This document shows, one piece after another, positions 1 through 6,616 of a stretch of DNA of 9,473 nucleotides. A program made the translations under genes and the position numbers. The notes below the pieces were generated by a model. The model worked only from the letters and a program-made list of their open reading frames with translations, did not search any database and was not told the origin of the DNA. Position 1 is the stretch's first letter. The number at the start of each line of letters is the position of its first letter. Source of the DNA: Mycobacterium sp. (GTDB lineage Bacteria; Actinomycetota; Actinomycetes; Mycobacteriales; Mycobacteriaceae); the NCBI GenBank assembly GCA_023264755.1, contig JAHFVB010000152.1, positions 1-9,473 on the forward strand. The letters run 5' to 3'.

Positions 1-285
1 AAGGACGCGATGAACAAGGCGGTGGAGGGCGGCACGTACGCCGATCCGGTACGAAAGTCGGTGTTCGACACCACGTTCAAGCGAGTCGCGGCGGACCAGT
101 TCGGCTACCTCGAGGCGTTCGAGACCGTGATCGGCCAGTCGAAGATCCAGTTCACCCCGCAGAAGAAGTTCTTCGACACCACCCAGAACTGGGCGGTGGC
201 ACTGCAGGACATCTACGGCGGGGACGACGCCGCGACCCGCCTGCGGAGCCTGGCCAAGACCAACACCTCCAAGGTCAACCTCTAG
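1..285 (+). CDS. CUT1-type sugar ABC transporter substrate-binding protein, C-terminal fragment (5' truncated)
   Basis: The frame is open from the first base (Lys-Asp-Ala before the Met at position 10) to a TAG at 283-285, so this is the last 94 residues of a longer protein; the Met at 10 is internal, not a start. The fragment is soluble and mixed alpha/beta, with a Pro-Val-Arg-Lys-Ser-Val-Phe segment and a helical tail ending in a Lys/Asn-rich stretch. This resembles the C-terminal lobe of family 1 extracellular sugar-binding proteins. The main support is context: it lies 14 bp upstream of a MalF-like permease in a complete CUT1 cassette, where the binding protein is normally the first gene. 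Its job would be to capture the solute outside the membrane and deliver it to the permeases. The signal peptide and most ligand-contacting residues are outside the window, so the substrate cannot be read. Confidence 0.8.
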   Translation, partial: KDAMNKAVEGGTYADPVRKSVFDTTFKRVAADQFGYLEAFETVIGQSKIQFTPQKKFFDTTQNWAVALQDIYGGDDAATRLRSLAKTNTSKVNL

Positions 286-299
286 GAGCCCTGGTACCC

Positions 300-1256
300 A
301 TGACGACTCAGACCCCCAAGGCGCCCGCGACCTCGCCGCAGCAACCGGCCAGGGCCACCGGGCGCCCGCTGCCCGAGGTGCCCACGTGGCGCCGCAAGCT
401 GCGGCCCTACCTGCTGTCGATCCCCGCCGTGGTGATCGTGATCGGCATCCTCTACCCGTTCGCGGTCGGCGCCTACTACGCCTTCCTGAACTACGCGGCG
501 GTCAACCCCAACCCGCACTTCGTATGGTTCGACAACTTCACGTCGGTGCTCGGCGACCAGGTGTTCTGGCAGAGCGTCAAGGTCACCGCCATCTTCGCGG
601 TGTCCGCCACCGCGGTCGAGACCGTGCTCGGAGTGGGACTGGCGCTGCTGCTCAACCGCTCCAGCATCATCGGCAAGATCTTCGAGAAGGTCTTGATCTT
701 GCCGCTGATGATCGCGCCGGTGATTGCAGGCGTCATCTGGAAGCTGATGTTCAACCCGCAGTTCGGCATCCTCAATCACGTTCTGGGCCTTGGCAACACC
801 TTCGACTGGCTGTCCAGCACCAACGCGCTCTTCTCGGTCGTCCTGGTCGACCTGTGGATCTTCACCCCCTTCGTCGCGATCCTGGTACTCGCGGGCATCC
901 GGTCGCTGCCCAAGGAGCCGTTCGAGGCCTCCGAAGTCGACGGTGCGTCCTGGTTCTACATGTTCCGCAAGCTGATGCTGCCGATGCTGTGGCCCTACAT
1001 CCTGGTGGCCGTCATCTTCCGATTCATGGACAACCTCAAGGTCTTCGACCACATCTACGTGCTCACCGCCGGCGGGCCAGGGGTGGCCACCCGCACCCTG
1101 CAGATCGGGGCGTTCGAGGACTCGATCATCAACCTCGACTACTCCCGGGGCAGCACCTACATGCTGCTGCTCTGGATCCTCGTGTTCATCACCGCGCGCT
1201 ACCTGGTGAGCGTGCTCGGCAAGGCGCAGCGTCGCGCTGCGGGAGCGGAGTCCTAG
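300..1256 (+). CDS. CUT1 sugar ABC transporter permease, MalF/UgpA-like
   Basis: A 318-residue inner-membrane permease subunit. About six hydrophobic segments are visible, near residues 37-62, 93-118, 129-150, 176-199, 232-248 and 286-306. The cytoplasmic EAA docking loop lies at residues 209-230: it begins Glu-Ala-Ser, has the Asp214-Gly215 pair, and ends in Leu-Pro at 227-228. This loop contacts the ATPase in binding-protein-dependent importers. The first 35 residues are hydrophilic and rich in Pro, Thr, Gln and Arg, a cytoplasmic tail of no evident function. The ATG at 300 is preceded by AGGAG at 284-288, which overlaps the stop codon of the binding protein. A second permease starts 2 bp after the stop, and the two should form the heterodimeric channel. 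Family assignment is secure; the substrate is not determined by sequence. Confidence 0.93.
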   Translation: MTTQTPKAPATSPQQPARATGRPLPEVPTWRRKLRPYLLSIPAVVIVIGILYPFAVGAYYAFLNYAAVNPNPHFVWFDNFTSVLGDQVFWQSVKVTAIFAVSATAVETVLGVGLALLLNRSSIIGKIFEKVLILPLMIAPVIAGVIWKLMFNPQFGILNHVLGLGNTFDWLSSTNALFSVVLVDLWIFTPFVAILVLAGIRSLPKEPFEASEVDGASWFYMFRKLMLPMLWPYILVAVIFRFMDNLKVFDHIYVLTAGGPGVATRTLQIGAFEDSIINLDYSRGSTYMLLLWILVFITARYLVSVLGKAQRRAAGAES

Positions 1257-1258
1257 CA

Positions 1259-2149
1259 ATGAGTCCAGTCAAGGCTCGATTCTCCCGAGCCGAACTCCTG
1301 CCGGGCCAGAAGCGGTTGGGCATCAGCTCGGTGGCCGCCGACGTCGGCCTGGTCGGCTGGTTCATCTTCTCGCTGTTCCCGATCGCCTGGATGGTGATCC
1401 TGGCGCTGAAGAACACCGAACAGCAGACCACCACGTACTTCGCGTTCAGCCCCACCTGGACGAACTTCGCCACCGTGCTATCGGACCGGGGCACCGAACT
1501 GACCAGCGTGGACGTCAAGGCCGCGCTCGTGACGAGCTTGATCAACTGCGGTGGCGCAGTGATCGTCTCGTTGGTGATCGGCATTCCAGCCGCCTACGCG
1601 GCGGGGCGCTGGAAGTACCGGGGCAGCGAGGATCTGATGTTCCAGATGCTGTCGTTCCGGTTCGCCCCCGAGCTCATGGTCATCGTCCCGCTGTTCGTGA
1701 TCTACAACCAGCTGGGGCTGTTCGACACCAAGGTCGGCATGATCTGGGTGCTGCAACTAGTGACCATGCCGTTGGTCGTCTGGATCCTGCGATCCTACTT
1801 CCAGGACCTGCCAGAGGATCTCGAGCACGCCGCCCTGCTCGACGGCTACACCCGGCGACAGGCCTTCGTGATGGTGGCCCTGCCGATGGTGCGGCCCGGC
1901 ATCGCCGCTGCCGCGCTGCTGGCGTTCATCTTCGCCTGGAACAACTACGTCTTCCCGCTGATCCTGGCCGATACCAACGCGGGCACGGTCACCGTGGCCA
2001 TCACCAAGTTCCTCGGTGGCGGCGGCCAGGCCTACTACAACCTCACGGCGGCCGCGGCCATCATCGCCGCGCTGCCACCACTGATCCTCGCCCTGACCAT
2101 CCAGCGTTATCTGGTGCGGGGCCTATCGTTTGGGGCGGTGAAAGCCTGA
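1259..2149 (+). CDS. CUT1 sugar ABC transporter permease, MalG/UgpE-like
   Basis: A 296-residue second permease of the CUT1 importer. The frame is open far upstream, but that part is only a shadow of the preceding permease. The ATG at 1259 is chosen because GGAG at 1247-1250 sits 8 bp upstream and the protein then begins with a short hydrophilic tail before membrane segment 1 (about residues 27-50). Further hydrophobic segments lie near 91-115, 128-150, 157-178, 214-236 and 263-282. The EAA loop at about residues 190-212 keeps Asp195-Gly196 and the Leu-Pro at 208-209, but its first residue is His190 (His-Ala-Ala) rather than Glu; Glu189 is one position off register. The TGA overlaps the ATG of the first ATPase (TGATG), suggesting translational coupling. 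Its role is to form the transmembrane path with the preceding permease. Confidence 0.93.
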   Translation: MSPVKARFSRAELLPGQKRLGISSVAADVGLVGWFIFSLFPIAWMVILALKNTEQQTTTYFAFSPTWTNFATVLSDRGTELTSVDVKAALVTSLINCGGAVIVSLVIGIPAAYAAGRWKYRGSEDLMFQMLSFRFAPELMVIVPLFVIYNQLGLFDTKVGMIWVLQLVTMPLVVWILRSYFQDLPEDLEHAALLDGYTRRQAFVMVALPMVRPGIAAAALLAFIFAWNNYVFPLILADTNAGTVTVAITKFLGGGGQAYYNLTAAAAIIAALPPLILALTIQRYLVRGLSFGAVKA

Positions 2150-3258
2150 TGGCTACAGTTTCCCTGGCCAACCTGCGCAAGACCTACGGCAAGACCACCG
2201 CCGTGGACGGGTTGACCGTCGACATCGCCGACGGCGAGTTCTTCGTCATCCTGGGCCCCAGCGGCGCGGGCAAGACCACCACGCTCAAGTCGATCTCCGG
2301 CCTGGTCGACATCGACGGCGGATCGGTGCACATCGGCGGGGTCGACGTCACCCGGGTCGAGCCCTACCACCGCAACGTGGCCATGGCCTTCGAAAGCTAT
2401 GCGCTCTACCCGCAGAAGACGGTCAGCGAGAACCTGGCCTCGCCGCTGAAGTCCGGCCGCACCGGCAAGTACACCGAGGCCCAACGCGCCGAGCGCATCG
2501 GACAGGTGACCACCACGTTGGGAATCAACCACCTGCTCAACCGCTTTCCGCGAGAGCTGTCCAACGGGCAGCGCCAGCGGGTGGCGCTGGGCCGGGTGCT
2601 GGTGCGCCCAGCCGACGCCTACCTGCTCGACGAGCCGCTGAGCCATCTCGACGCCAAGCTGCGCGCGGCGATGCGTGCCGAACTCAAACAACTCGGCGCG
2701 ATGTCGAGCACCACCACGGTCTACGTCACGCACGACTACCAGGAGGCCCTGGCGCTCGGTGACCGCATCGCGGTGCTGCGACACGGAGCGCTAGTACAGC
2801 TGGGCACCCCGCAGCAGATCTGGCGGGCCCCCGCCGACACCTTCGTCGCCAGGGCGCTGGGACAGCCCGAGATCAACCTGCTCGACGGTGTCGTCGACGA
2901 CGGCCGGATTCAGCTCGGGGACGGTTCGTTCGACGTGCCGATACCGGGTGGGGTTCGGTGCGACCGCGCCGATCGAGTGCGGGTCGGCCTGCGCCCCTGC
3001 GACGTTCACGTCTCCGATGTGGCATCGGCCACGATTCGCGGACGAGTCGTGCTGGCGGAACGGCTGGGTCGCAACGTCGAGCTCACCGTCGACGTCGCAG
3101 GCTCACAACTGATCGTGCTGACCTCCGGCCGGGAGGGCGTCGGGGAAGGGGCGCACATCGGGCTGACCGTCGCCGACTCCGACATTCACGTCTTCGCCGC
3201 CGGCGAGGGCGACACTCCTCGGCTCAACGCAGCCGACACCTTGGAGGTAGCCAAGTGA
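2149..3258 (+). CDS. CUT1 ABC transporter ATPase 1, MalK/UgpC-like
   Basis: A 369-residue cytoplasmic ATPase that energises the CUT1 importer. Motifs in order: Walker A GPSGAGKTT (36-44, Lys42), Q-loop region Phe81-Glu82-Ser-Tyr-Ala-Leu-Tyr-Pro, signature LSNGQ (137-141), Walker B ending Asp161-Glu162, D-loop Ser-His-Leu-Asp (165-168), and switch His195. About 130 C-terminal residues form the MalK-type regulatory (TOBE/OB) domain. Length and motif spacing match E. coli MalK almost residue for residue. Two departures stand out: the Q-loop Gln is Glu82, and the usual LSGGQ is LSNGQ. Walker A, the Walker B Glu and the switch His are intact, so ATP hydrolysis is expected. The next gene is a second, non-identical ATPase, so the working pair is probably a heterodimer rather than the MalK homodimer. 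The start overlaps the permease stop. Confidence 0.94.
   Translation: MATVSLANLRKTYGKTTAVDGLTVDIADGEFFVILGPSGAGKTTTLKSISGLVDIDGGSVHIGGVDVTRVEPYHRNVAMAFESYALYPQKTVSENLASPLKSGRTGKYTEAQRAERIGQVTTTLGINHLLNRFPRELSNGQRQRVALGRVLVRPADAYLLDEPLSHLDAKLRAAMRAELKQLGAMSSTTTVYVTHDYQEALALGDRIAVLRHGALVQLGTPQQIWRAPADTFVARALGQPEINLLDGVVDDGRIQLGDGSFDVPIPGGVRCDRADRVRVGLRPCDVHVSDVASATIRGRVVLAERLGRNVELTVDVAGSQLIVLTSGREGVGEGAHIGLTVADSDIHVFAAGEGDTPRLNAADTLEVAK
3243..3247 (+). promoter_or_regulatory. Ribosome binding site GGAGG that fixes a GTG start
   Basis: GGAGG lies inside the last codons of the first ATPase, 7 bp before GTG at 3255. The second ATPase frame is open back to 2958 with no other well-placed start near the domain boundary, so this site decides the start. 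The GTG overlaps the upstream TGA (GTGA), a typical coupled arrangement. Confidence 0.75.
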
Positions 3259-4382
3259 CCGCGACGATCGACCGGCCCGCGACCACCACCGCGCAGAGCC
3301 TGACGCTGACCGACCTGGTCAAGACCTATGCGTCGCGGGGGCGAGAGCACGTGACCGCGGTCAAGGGCATCGACCTGGCGATCGAACCCGGCGAACTGGT
3401 GGCCCTGCTCGGGCCGTCGGGCTGTGGCAAGACCACCACGCTGCGCATGATCGCCGGACTGGAAACCGTGACGAGCGGATCCATCCGCATCGGCAACCGA
3501 GAGGTGTCCCAACTGCCGGCAGCCAAGCGCGGCATCGGAGTCGGCTTCGAGAGCTACGCCCTGTACCCGCCGTTGACGGTCCGCGAGAACCTGCTCTACG
3601 GCCTCAAGGCGCGCAAGGTGAAGGGCGCCGAGCAGATGGTGGCCTCGATCAGCCGCAGGCTCGAAATGGACGACATGCTGGAGCTGCGGCCGGCCGGGCT
3701 GTCCAGCGGTCAGAAGCAACGGGTCGCGTTGGCCCGCGCCCTGGTCCGCAACCCTCCGGTGCTGCTGCTCGACGAGCCGCTTTCCCACCTCGACGCCTCG
3801 GCTCGGCAGCGGGTCCGGCGGGAACTCAAGGTCCTGCAGCGGGAATTCGGCTACACGACCATCGTCGTCACGCACGACCAGGTCGAGGCGTTGTCACTGG
3901 CCGACCGGCTTGCCGTGATGGATGCCGGTGTCGTGCAGCAGTTCGGCACCCCCGACGAGGTGTTCGACGATCCGGCCAACCTCTTCGTCGCACAGTTCGT
4001 CGGCGAGCCGCAGCTCAACGTGCTCCGTGGCGTCACGAAGACCAAGGATGGCCGGACCTGGGTCGAGATCGGATCCCACGCAGGAGGGTTGGCGACATCG
4101 GTCACCACCGTCCCCGACGGCACCCGGGTCACGGTGGGCGTCCGCCCGCAAGACTGCGAAGTCACCTCCGAGGCCGACCGCGGCATCACCGCCACGATCG
4201 CCTACTTCGAGCACCTGCTCGAATTCGGACTGGCCACCAGCACCGTGGCGGGTATGGAGGAAGGCCTGATCGTGCAAACGCCTGCGGCCGAGTCCTACCA
4301 GTCCGAACAGCGCGTCGTAGTCACCGCACCCCCGGAACGCGTCTACCTCTTCGACCTCGACAGCGGAGCACGGTTGCGATGA
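3255..4382 (+). CDS. CUT1 ABC transporter ATPase 2, MalK/UgpC-like
   Basis: A 375-residue ATPase starting at GTG 3255, the position that brings the MalK-type fold to its usual N-terminus after about 15 extra residues. Motifs: Walker A GPSGCGKTT (53-61, Lys59), Q-loop position Glu99 in Phe-Glu-Ser-Tyr-Ala-Leu-Tyr-Pro, signature LSSGQ (149-153), Walker B ending Asp173-Glu174, D-loop Ser-His-Leu-Asp (177-180), and switch His207. The C-terminal regulatory domain spans roughly 255-375. It is clearly homologous to the preceding ATPase but diverged along its whole length, so this is an old tandem duplication and not a recent copy. It shares the Glu-for-Gln change and the SHLD D-loop, indicating that both belong to one specialised subgroup. 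The stop overlaps the kinase start (ATGA). Likely role: the second half of a heterodimeric motor for the CUT1 permeases. Confidence 0.94.
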   Translation: MTATIDRPATTTAQSLTLTDLVKTYASRGREHVTAVKGIDLAIEPGELVALLGPSGCGKTTTLRMIAGLETVTSGSIRIGNREVSQLPAAKRGIGVGFESYALYPPLTVRENLLYGLKARKVKGAEQMVASISRRLEMDDMLELRPAGLSSGQKQRVALARALVRNPPVLLLDEPLSHLDASARQRVRRELKVLQREFGYTTIVVTHDQVEALSLADRLAVMDAGVVQQFGTPDEVFDDPANLFVAQFVGEPQLNVLRGVTKTKDGRTWVEIGSHAGGLATSVTTVPDGTRVTVGVRPQDCEVTSEADRGITATIAYFEHLLEFGLATSTVAGMEEGLIVQTPAAESYQSEQRVVVTAPPERVYLFDLDSGARLR

Positions 4383-6124
4383 CCAAGCTCTTCAACGATC
4401 CGGCCCGCTTCACCGAGGACATGCTCGCCGGCTTCCTCGACGCCAACGCGCCCTACGTCACCGGGGTGCCGGGCGGAGTGGTGCGCGCACACGAGACCCG
4501 TCCCGGCAAGGTCGCGGTGGTGATCGGCGGCGGGTCCGGCCACTATCCGGCGTTCTGCGGAACCGTCGGACCCGGCTTCGCCGACGGCGCCGTGGTCGGC
4601 AACATCTTCACCTCACCGTCAGCCGAAGACGCCGCCTCGGTGGCGCGCGCCGCCCACGGCGACGCGGGCGTGTTGTTGACGACCGGCAACTACGCCGGTG
4701 ACGTGATGAACTTCGGGCTCGCAGTCACCCAGCTGCGTAGCGAGGGCATCGCCGCCCACTACTTCGCCGTCACCGACGACGTCGCCAGCGCCCCACGGGG
4801 TGACGAGCACGAGCGCCGCGGGATCGCCGGCGACTTCACCGTCTTCAAGTGCGCGAGTGCCGCGGCCGAGGACGTGCTCGAGCTCGCCGACGTCATCCGA
4901 GTGGCCGAGAAGTCCAACGCGGCAACCCGCACCCTCGGCGTCGCATTCGACGGCTGCACCCTCCCCGGCGCCGAAGCGCCACTGTTCACCGTCCCCGAGG
5001 GACAGATGGGGCTGGGCCTGGGCATCCACGGGGAGCCCGGCGTCGCCGAGCAGGACATGCCCACCGCGGCCAGTCTGGCCGCGACGTTGGTCGACGGCGT
5101 GCTCGGGGACAACCCCGACGCCGAATCGCAGCGAATCGCGGTCATGCTCAACGGACTTGGCCGCACCAAGTACGAGGAACTCTTCGTCGTCTGGGGCCGG
5201 GTGGCCGAACTGCTGCGCGACCGCGGCTACGTCATCGTCGAACCGGAGGTAGGGGAGCTGGTCACCAGTCTCGACATGGCCGGCTGCTCGCTGACCGTGA
5301 TGTGGCTCGACGACGAACTCGAACGCTACTGGACCGCGCCGGCGGACACGCCCGCCTACAAGAAGGGCACGGCCCTGCTAGCTGGGGCGGCGGGCGCTCA
5401 GCGGACCGACGGTGCAGGCGAAGACTTGGTCACCGCAGTGAATCTGGCGGCGCTGTCCGATGACGACGGCCGCAACGGTGGTCGGTTGGTCGCCCGGGCG
5501 CTGGAGGCCATGGCCCAGTCACTGGCCGAGGCCGAGGAGGAGCTCGGGCGCATCGACGCCATCGCAGGCGACGGCGACCACGGCAGGGGAATGGTCAAGG
5601 GCTCGGCGGCCGCGCAGGCCGCCGCGACCCACGCGGTCGAGGCCGGCGGCGGCCAAGGTTCGGTGCTCGCCGCGGCAGGCAAGGAGTGGGCGGCCAAGGC
5701 CGGTGGCACGTCCGGAGTGCTGTGGGGAGCGCTGCTCAATGCGCTGGGCGCCCGGCTCGGAGATACCGGGCGGCCCGACCCGGCGACCGTTGCGGCCGGC
5801 ATGCGCGACGGCTATGACGCACTGGTCACGCTCGGCGGGGCCGCGCCGGGAGACAAGACGATGCTCGACGCGCTGCTGCCATTCGTCGAGGACCTCGAGC
5901 GCCGGGTCGCGGACGGCGAGCCCTGGCAACAGGCGTGGGCGGTAGCCGCGGACGTCGCGACCGACGCGGCCCGGGCGACGGCGAGCCTGCGGCCGAAGGT
6001 CGGCCGGGCCAGGCCACTTGCCGAGCGCAGCATCGGTACCCCCGACGCGGGGGCGACGTCGCTGGCCATGTGCGCGGTCACCGTCGCGAACTGCTTCGCG
6101 CTGACGTCCAGAGGAGAACGCTGA
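4379..6124 (+). CDS. derK: ATP-dependent DhaK-DhaL fusion kinase, probable D-erythrulose kinase
   Basis: A 581-residue cytoplasmic kinase of the dihydroxyacetone kinase family with both domains on one chain. The N-terminal DhaK domain (about 1-330) has GGGSGH at 50-55, Asn104-Tyr-Ala-Gly-Asp108 with the presumed catalytic Asp108, and His217 in GLGIHGEPG, the His that forms the hemiaminal with the substrate carbonyl. A Gly/Ala/Asp-rich linker (about 333-365) leads to the C-terminal DhaL domain (about 366-581). That domain has the Mg-ATP-binding Asp393, Asp398 and Asp400 in the AGDGDHG region and an Ala-Gly-Gly-Thr-Ser-Gly segment at 441-446. The fusion is the Citrobacter-type, ATP-using form and not the phosphotransferase (DhaKLM) form. 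Next to an RpiB-like isomerase, the best substrate is D-erythrulose, giving D-erythrulose 4-phosphate, as described for M. smegmatis DerK. Dihydroxyacetone or another short ketose remains possible. All catalytic residues I can locate are intact. Confidence 0.82.
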   Translation: MTKLFNDPARFTEDMLAGFLDANAPYVTGVPGGVVRAHETRPGKVAVVIGGGSGHYPAFCGTVGPGFADGAVVGNIFTSPSAEDAASVARAAHGDAGVLLTTGNYAGDVMNFGLAVTQLRSEGIAAHYFAVTDDVASAPRGDEHERRGIAGDFTVFKCASAAAEDVLELADVIRVAEKSNAATRTLGVAFDGCTLPGAEAPLFTVPEGQMGLGLGIHGEPGVAEQDMPTAASLAATLVDGVLGDNPDAESQRIAVMLNGLGRTKYEELFVVWGRVAELLRDRGYVIVEPEVGELVTSLDMAGCSLTVMWLDDELERYWTAPADTPAYKKGTALLAGAAGAQRTDGAGEDLVTAVNLAALSDDDGRNGGRLVARALEAMAQSLAEAEEELGRIDAIAGDGDHGRGMVKGSAAAQAAATHAVEAGGGQGSVLAAAGKEWAAKAGGTSGVLWGALLNALGARLGDTGRPDPATVAAGMRDGYDALVTLGGAAPGDKTMLDALLPFVEDLERRVADGEPWQQAWAVAADVATDAARATASLRPKVGRARPLAERSIGTPDAGATSLAMCAVTVANCFALTSRGER

Positions 6125-6125
6125 C

Positions 6126-6614
6126 ATGACAGAGCCGTCCCGTGGCTTGCGGATCGTCGTCGGCTCCGACGATGCCGGATACGAATACAAGGAGGCACTC
6201 AAGGGCGACCTGCTGGGCGACGAACGCGTCGCCGAGGTAACCGACGTCGGCGTGGGCGCGGACGAGAACACCGCCTACCCGCATGTCGCGGTGGCTGCGG
6301 CGCGCATGGTGGCCGAAGGGCGCGCGGACCGCGCACTCCTGGTGTGCGGCACGGGTTTGGGAGTCGCCATCAGCGCCAACAAGGTACCCGGCATCCGCGC
6401 CGTCACCGCGCACGACGGCTTCTCGGTGGAGCGGTCGGTGCTGTCGAACAACGCCCAAGTGCTCTGCTTCGGTCAGCGCGTCATCGGCCTCGAACTGGCG
6501 CGCCGCTTGGTCCGGGAATGGCTGGGATACGAGTTCGACCCGCAGAGCTCCTCGGCGGGCAAGGTCGACGCGATCGGCACCTACGAGCCGGCCACGCCCT
6601 CCATCGGAGGATGA
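6126..6614 (+). CDS. derI: RpiB/LacAB-family isomerase, probable D-erythrulose 4-phosphate isomerase
   Basis: A 162-residue sugar-phosphate isomerase, normal length for RpiB. AGGAG at 6112-6116 precedes the ATG by 9 bp, and only 1 bp separates it from the kinase. Family landmarks: GSDDAG at 13-18, Tyr51-Pro-His, the active-site loop CGTGLG at 74-79 with Cys74 as presumed base, AANK-like Ser-Ala-Asn-Lys at 83-86, and [11 protein letters not shown] at 115-125. Compared from memory with E. coli RpiB, the His after the first active-site Asp is Asp16, the ring-opening His is Ser107 (in Ser-Asn-Asn-Ala-Gln), and the two C-terminal phosphate-binding Arg align with Ser142 and Lys146. A plain ribose 5-phosphate isomerase is therefore unlikely. 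Interconversion of D-erythrulose 4-phosphate and D-erythrose 4-phosphate, as in M. smegmatis DerI or the EryI proteins of erythritol users, fits both the residues and the kinase next door. The product would enter the pentose phosphate pathway. Confidence 0.82.
   Translation: MTEPSRGLRIVVGSDDAGYEYKEALKGDLLGDERVAEVTDVGVGADENTAYPHVAVAAARMVAEGRADRALLVCGTGLGVAISANKVPGIRAVTAHDGFSVERSVLSNNAQVLCFGQRVIGLELARRLVREWLGYEFDPQSSSAGKVDAIGTYEPATPSIGG
6606..6610 (+). promoter_or_regulatory. Ribosome binding site GGAGG that selects ATG 6617 over ATG 6611
   Basis: GGAGG lies within the last two codons and stop region of the isomerase gene. It abuts ATG 6611 with no spacer but sits 6 bp from the in-frame ATG at 6617, so 6617 is preferred. 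The proteins differ by two residues only. Confidence 0.65.
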
Positions 6615-6616
6615 CG

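Noticed and set aside
386..1258. Upstream extension of the second permease frame, giving a 587-residue protein
   Set aside because: This part lies wholly inside the first permease in another frame, reads as Arg/His/Gly/Pro-rich shadow sequence, and the membrane protein proper starts at ATG 1259 with its own GGAG.
282..1259. Long minus-strand open frame opposite the first permease (325 codons)
   Set aside because: It is rich in Arg, Gly, Asp, His and Gln with no domain, as expected for the complement of GC-rich codons; the plus strand encodes a clear permease.
2958..3254. N-terminal extension of the second ATPase back to 2958
   Set aside because: It is Arg-rich shadow sequence inside the first ATPase gene; GTG 3255 with GGAGG 7 bp upstream gives the normal MalK length.
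2107..3875. Other long minus-strand frames opposite the ATPase genes (2107-2784 and 3186-3875)
   Set aside because: They mirror highly conserved ATPase codons on the plus strand and have no recognisable motifs or ribosome sites.
4379..6124. Annotation as PTS-dependent DhaK subunit
   Set aside because: The DhaL domain is fused on the same chain with its Mg-binding Asp triad, and no DhaM-like gene is present, so this is the ATP-using form.
6126..6614. Annotation as ribose 5-phosphate isomerase B
   Set aside because: The fold is right, but the ring-opening His and phosphate-binding residues differ and the gene is coupled to a ketose kinase.
6344..6616. N-terminal extension of the CUT2 ATPase into the isomerase gene
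   Set aside because: It overlaps the well-supported isomerase in another frame; the ATPase fold begins right after ATG 6617.
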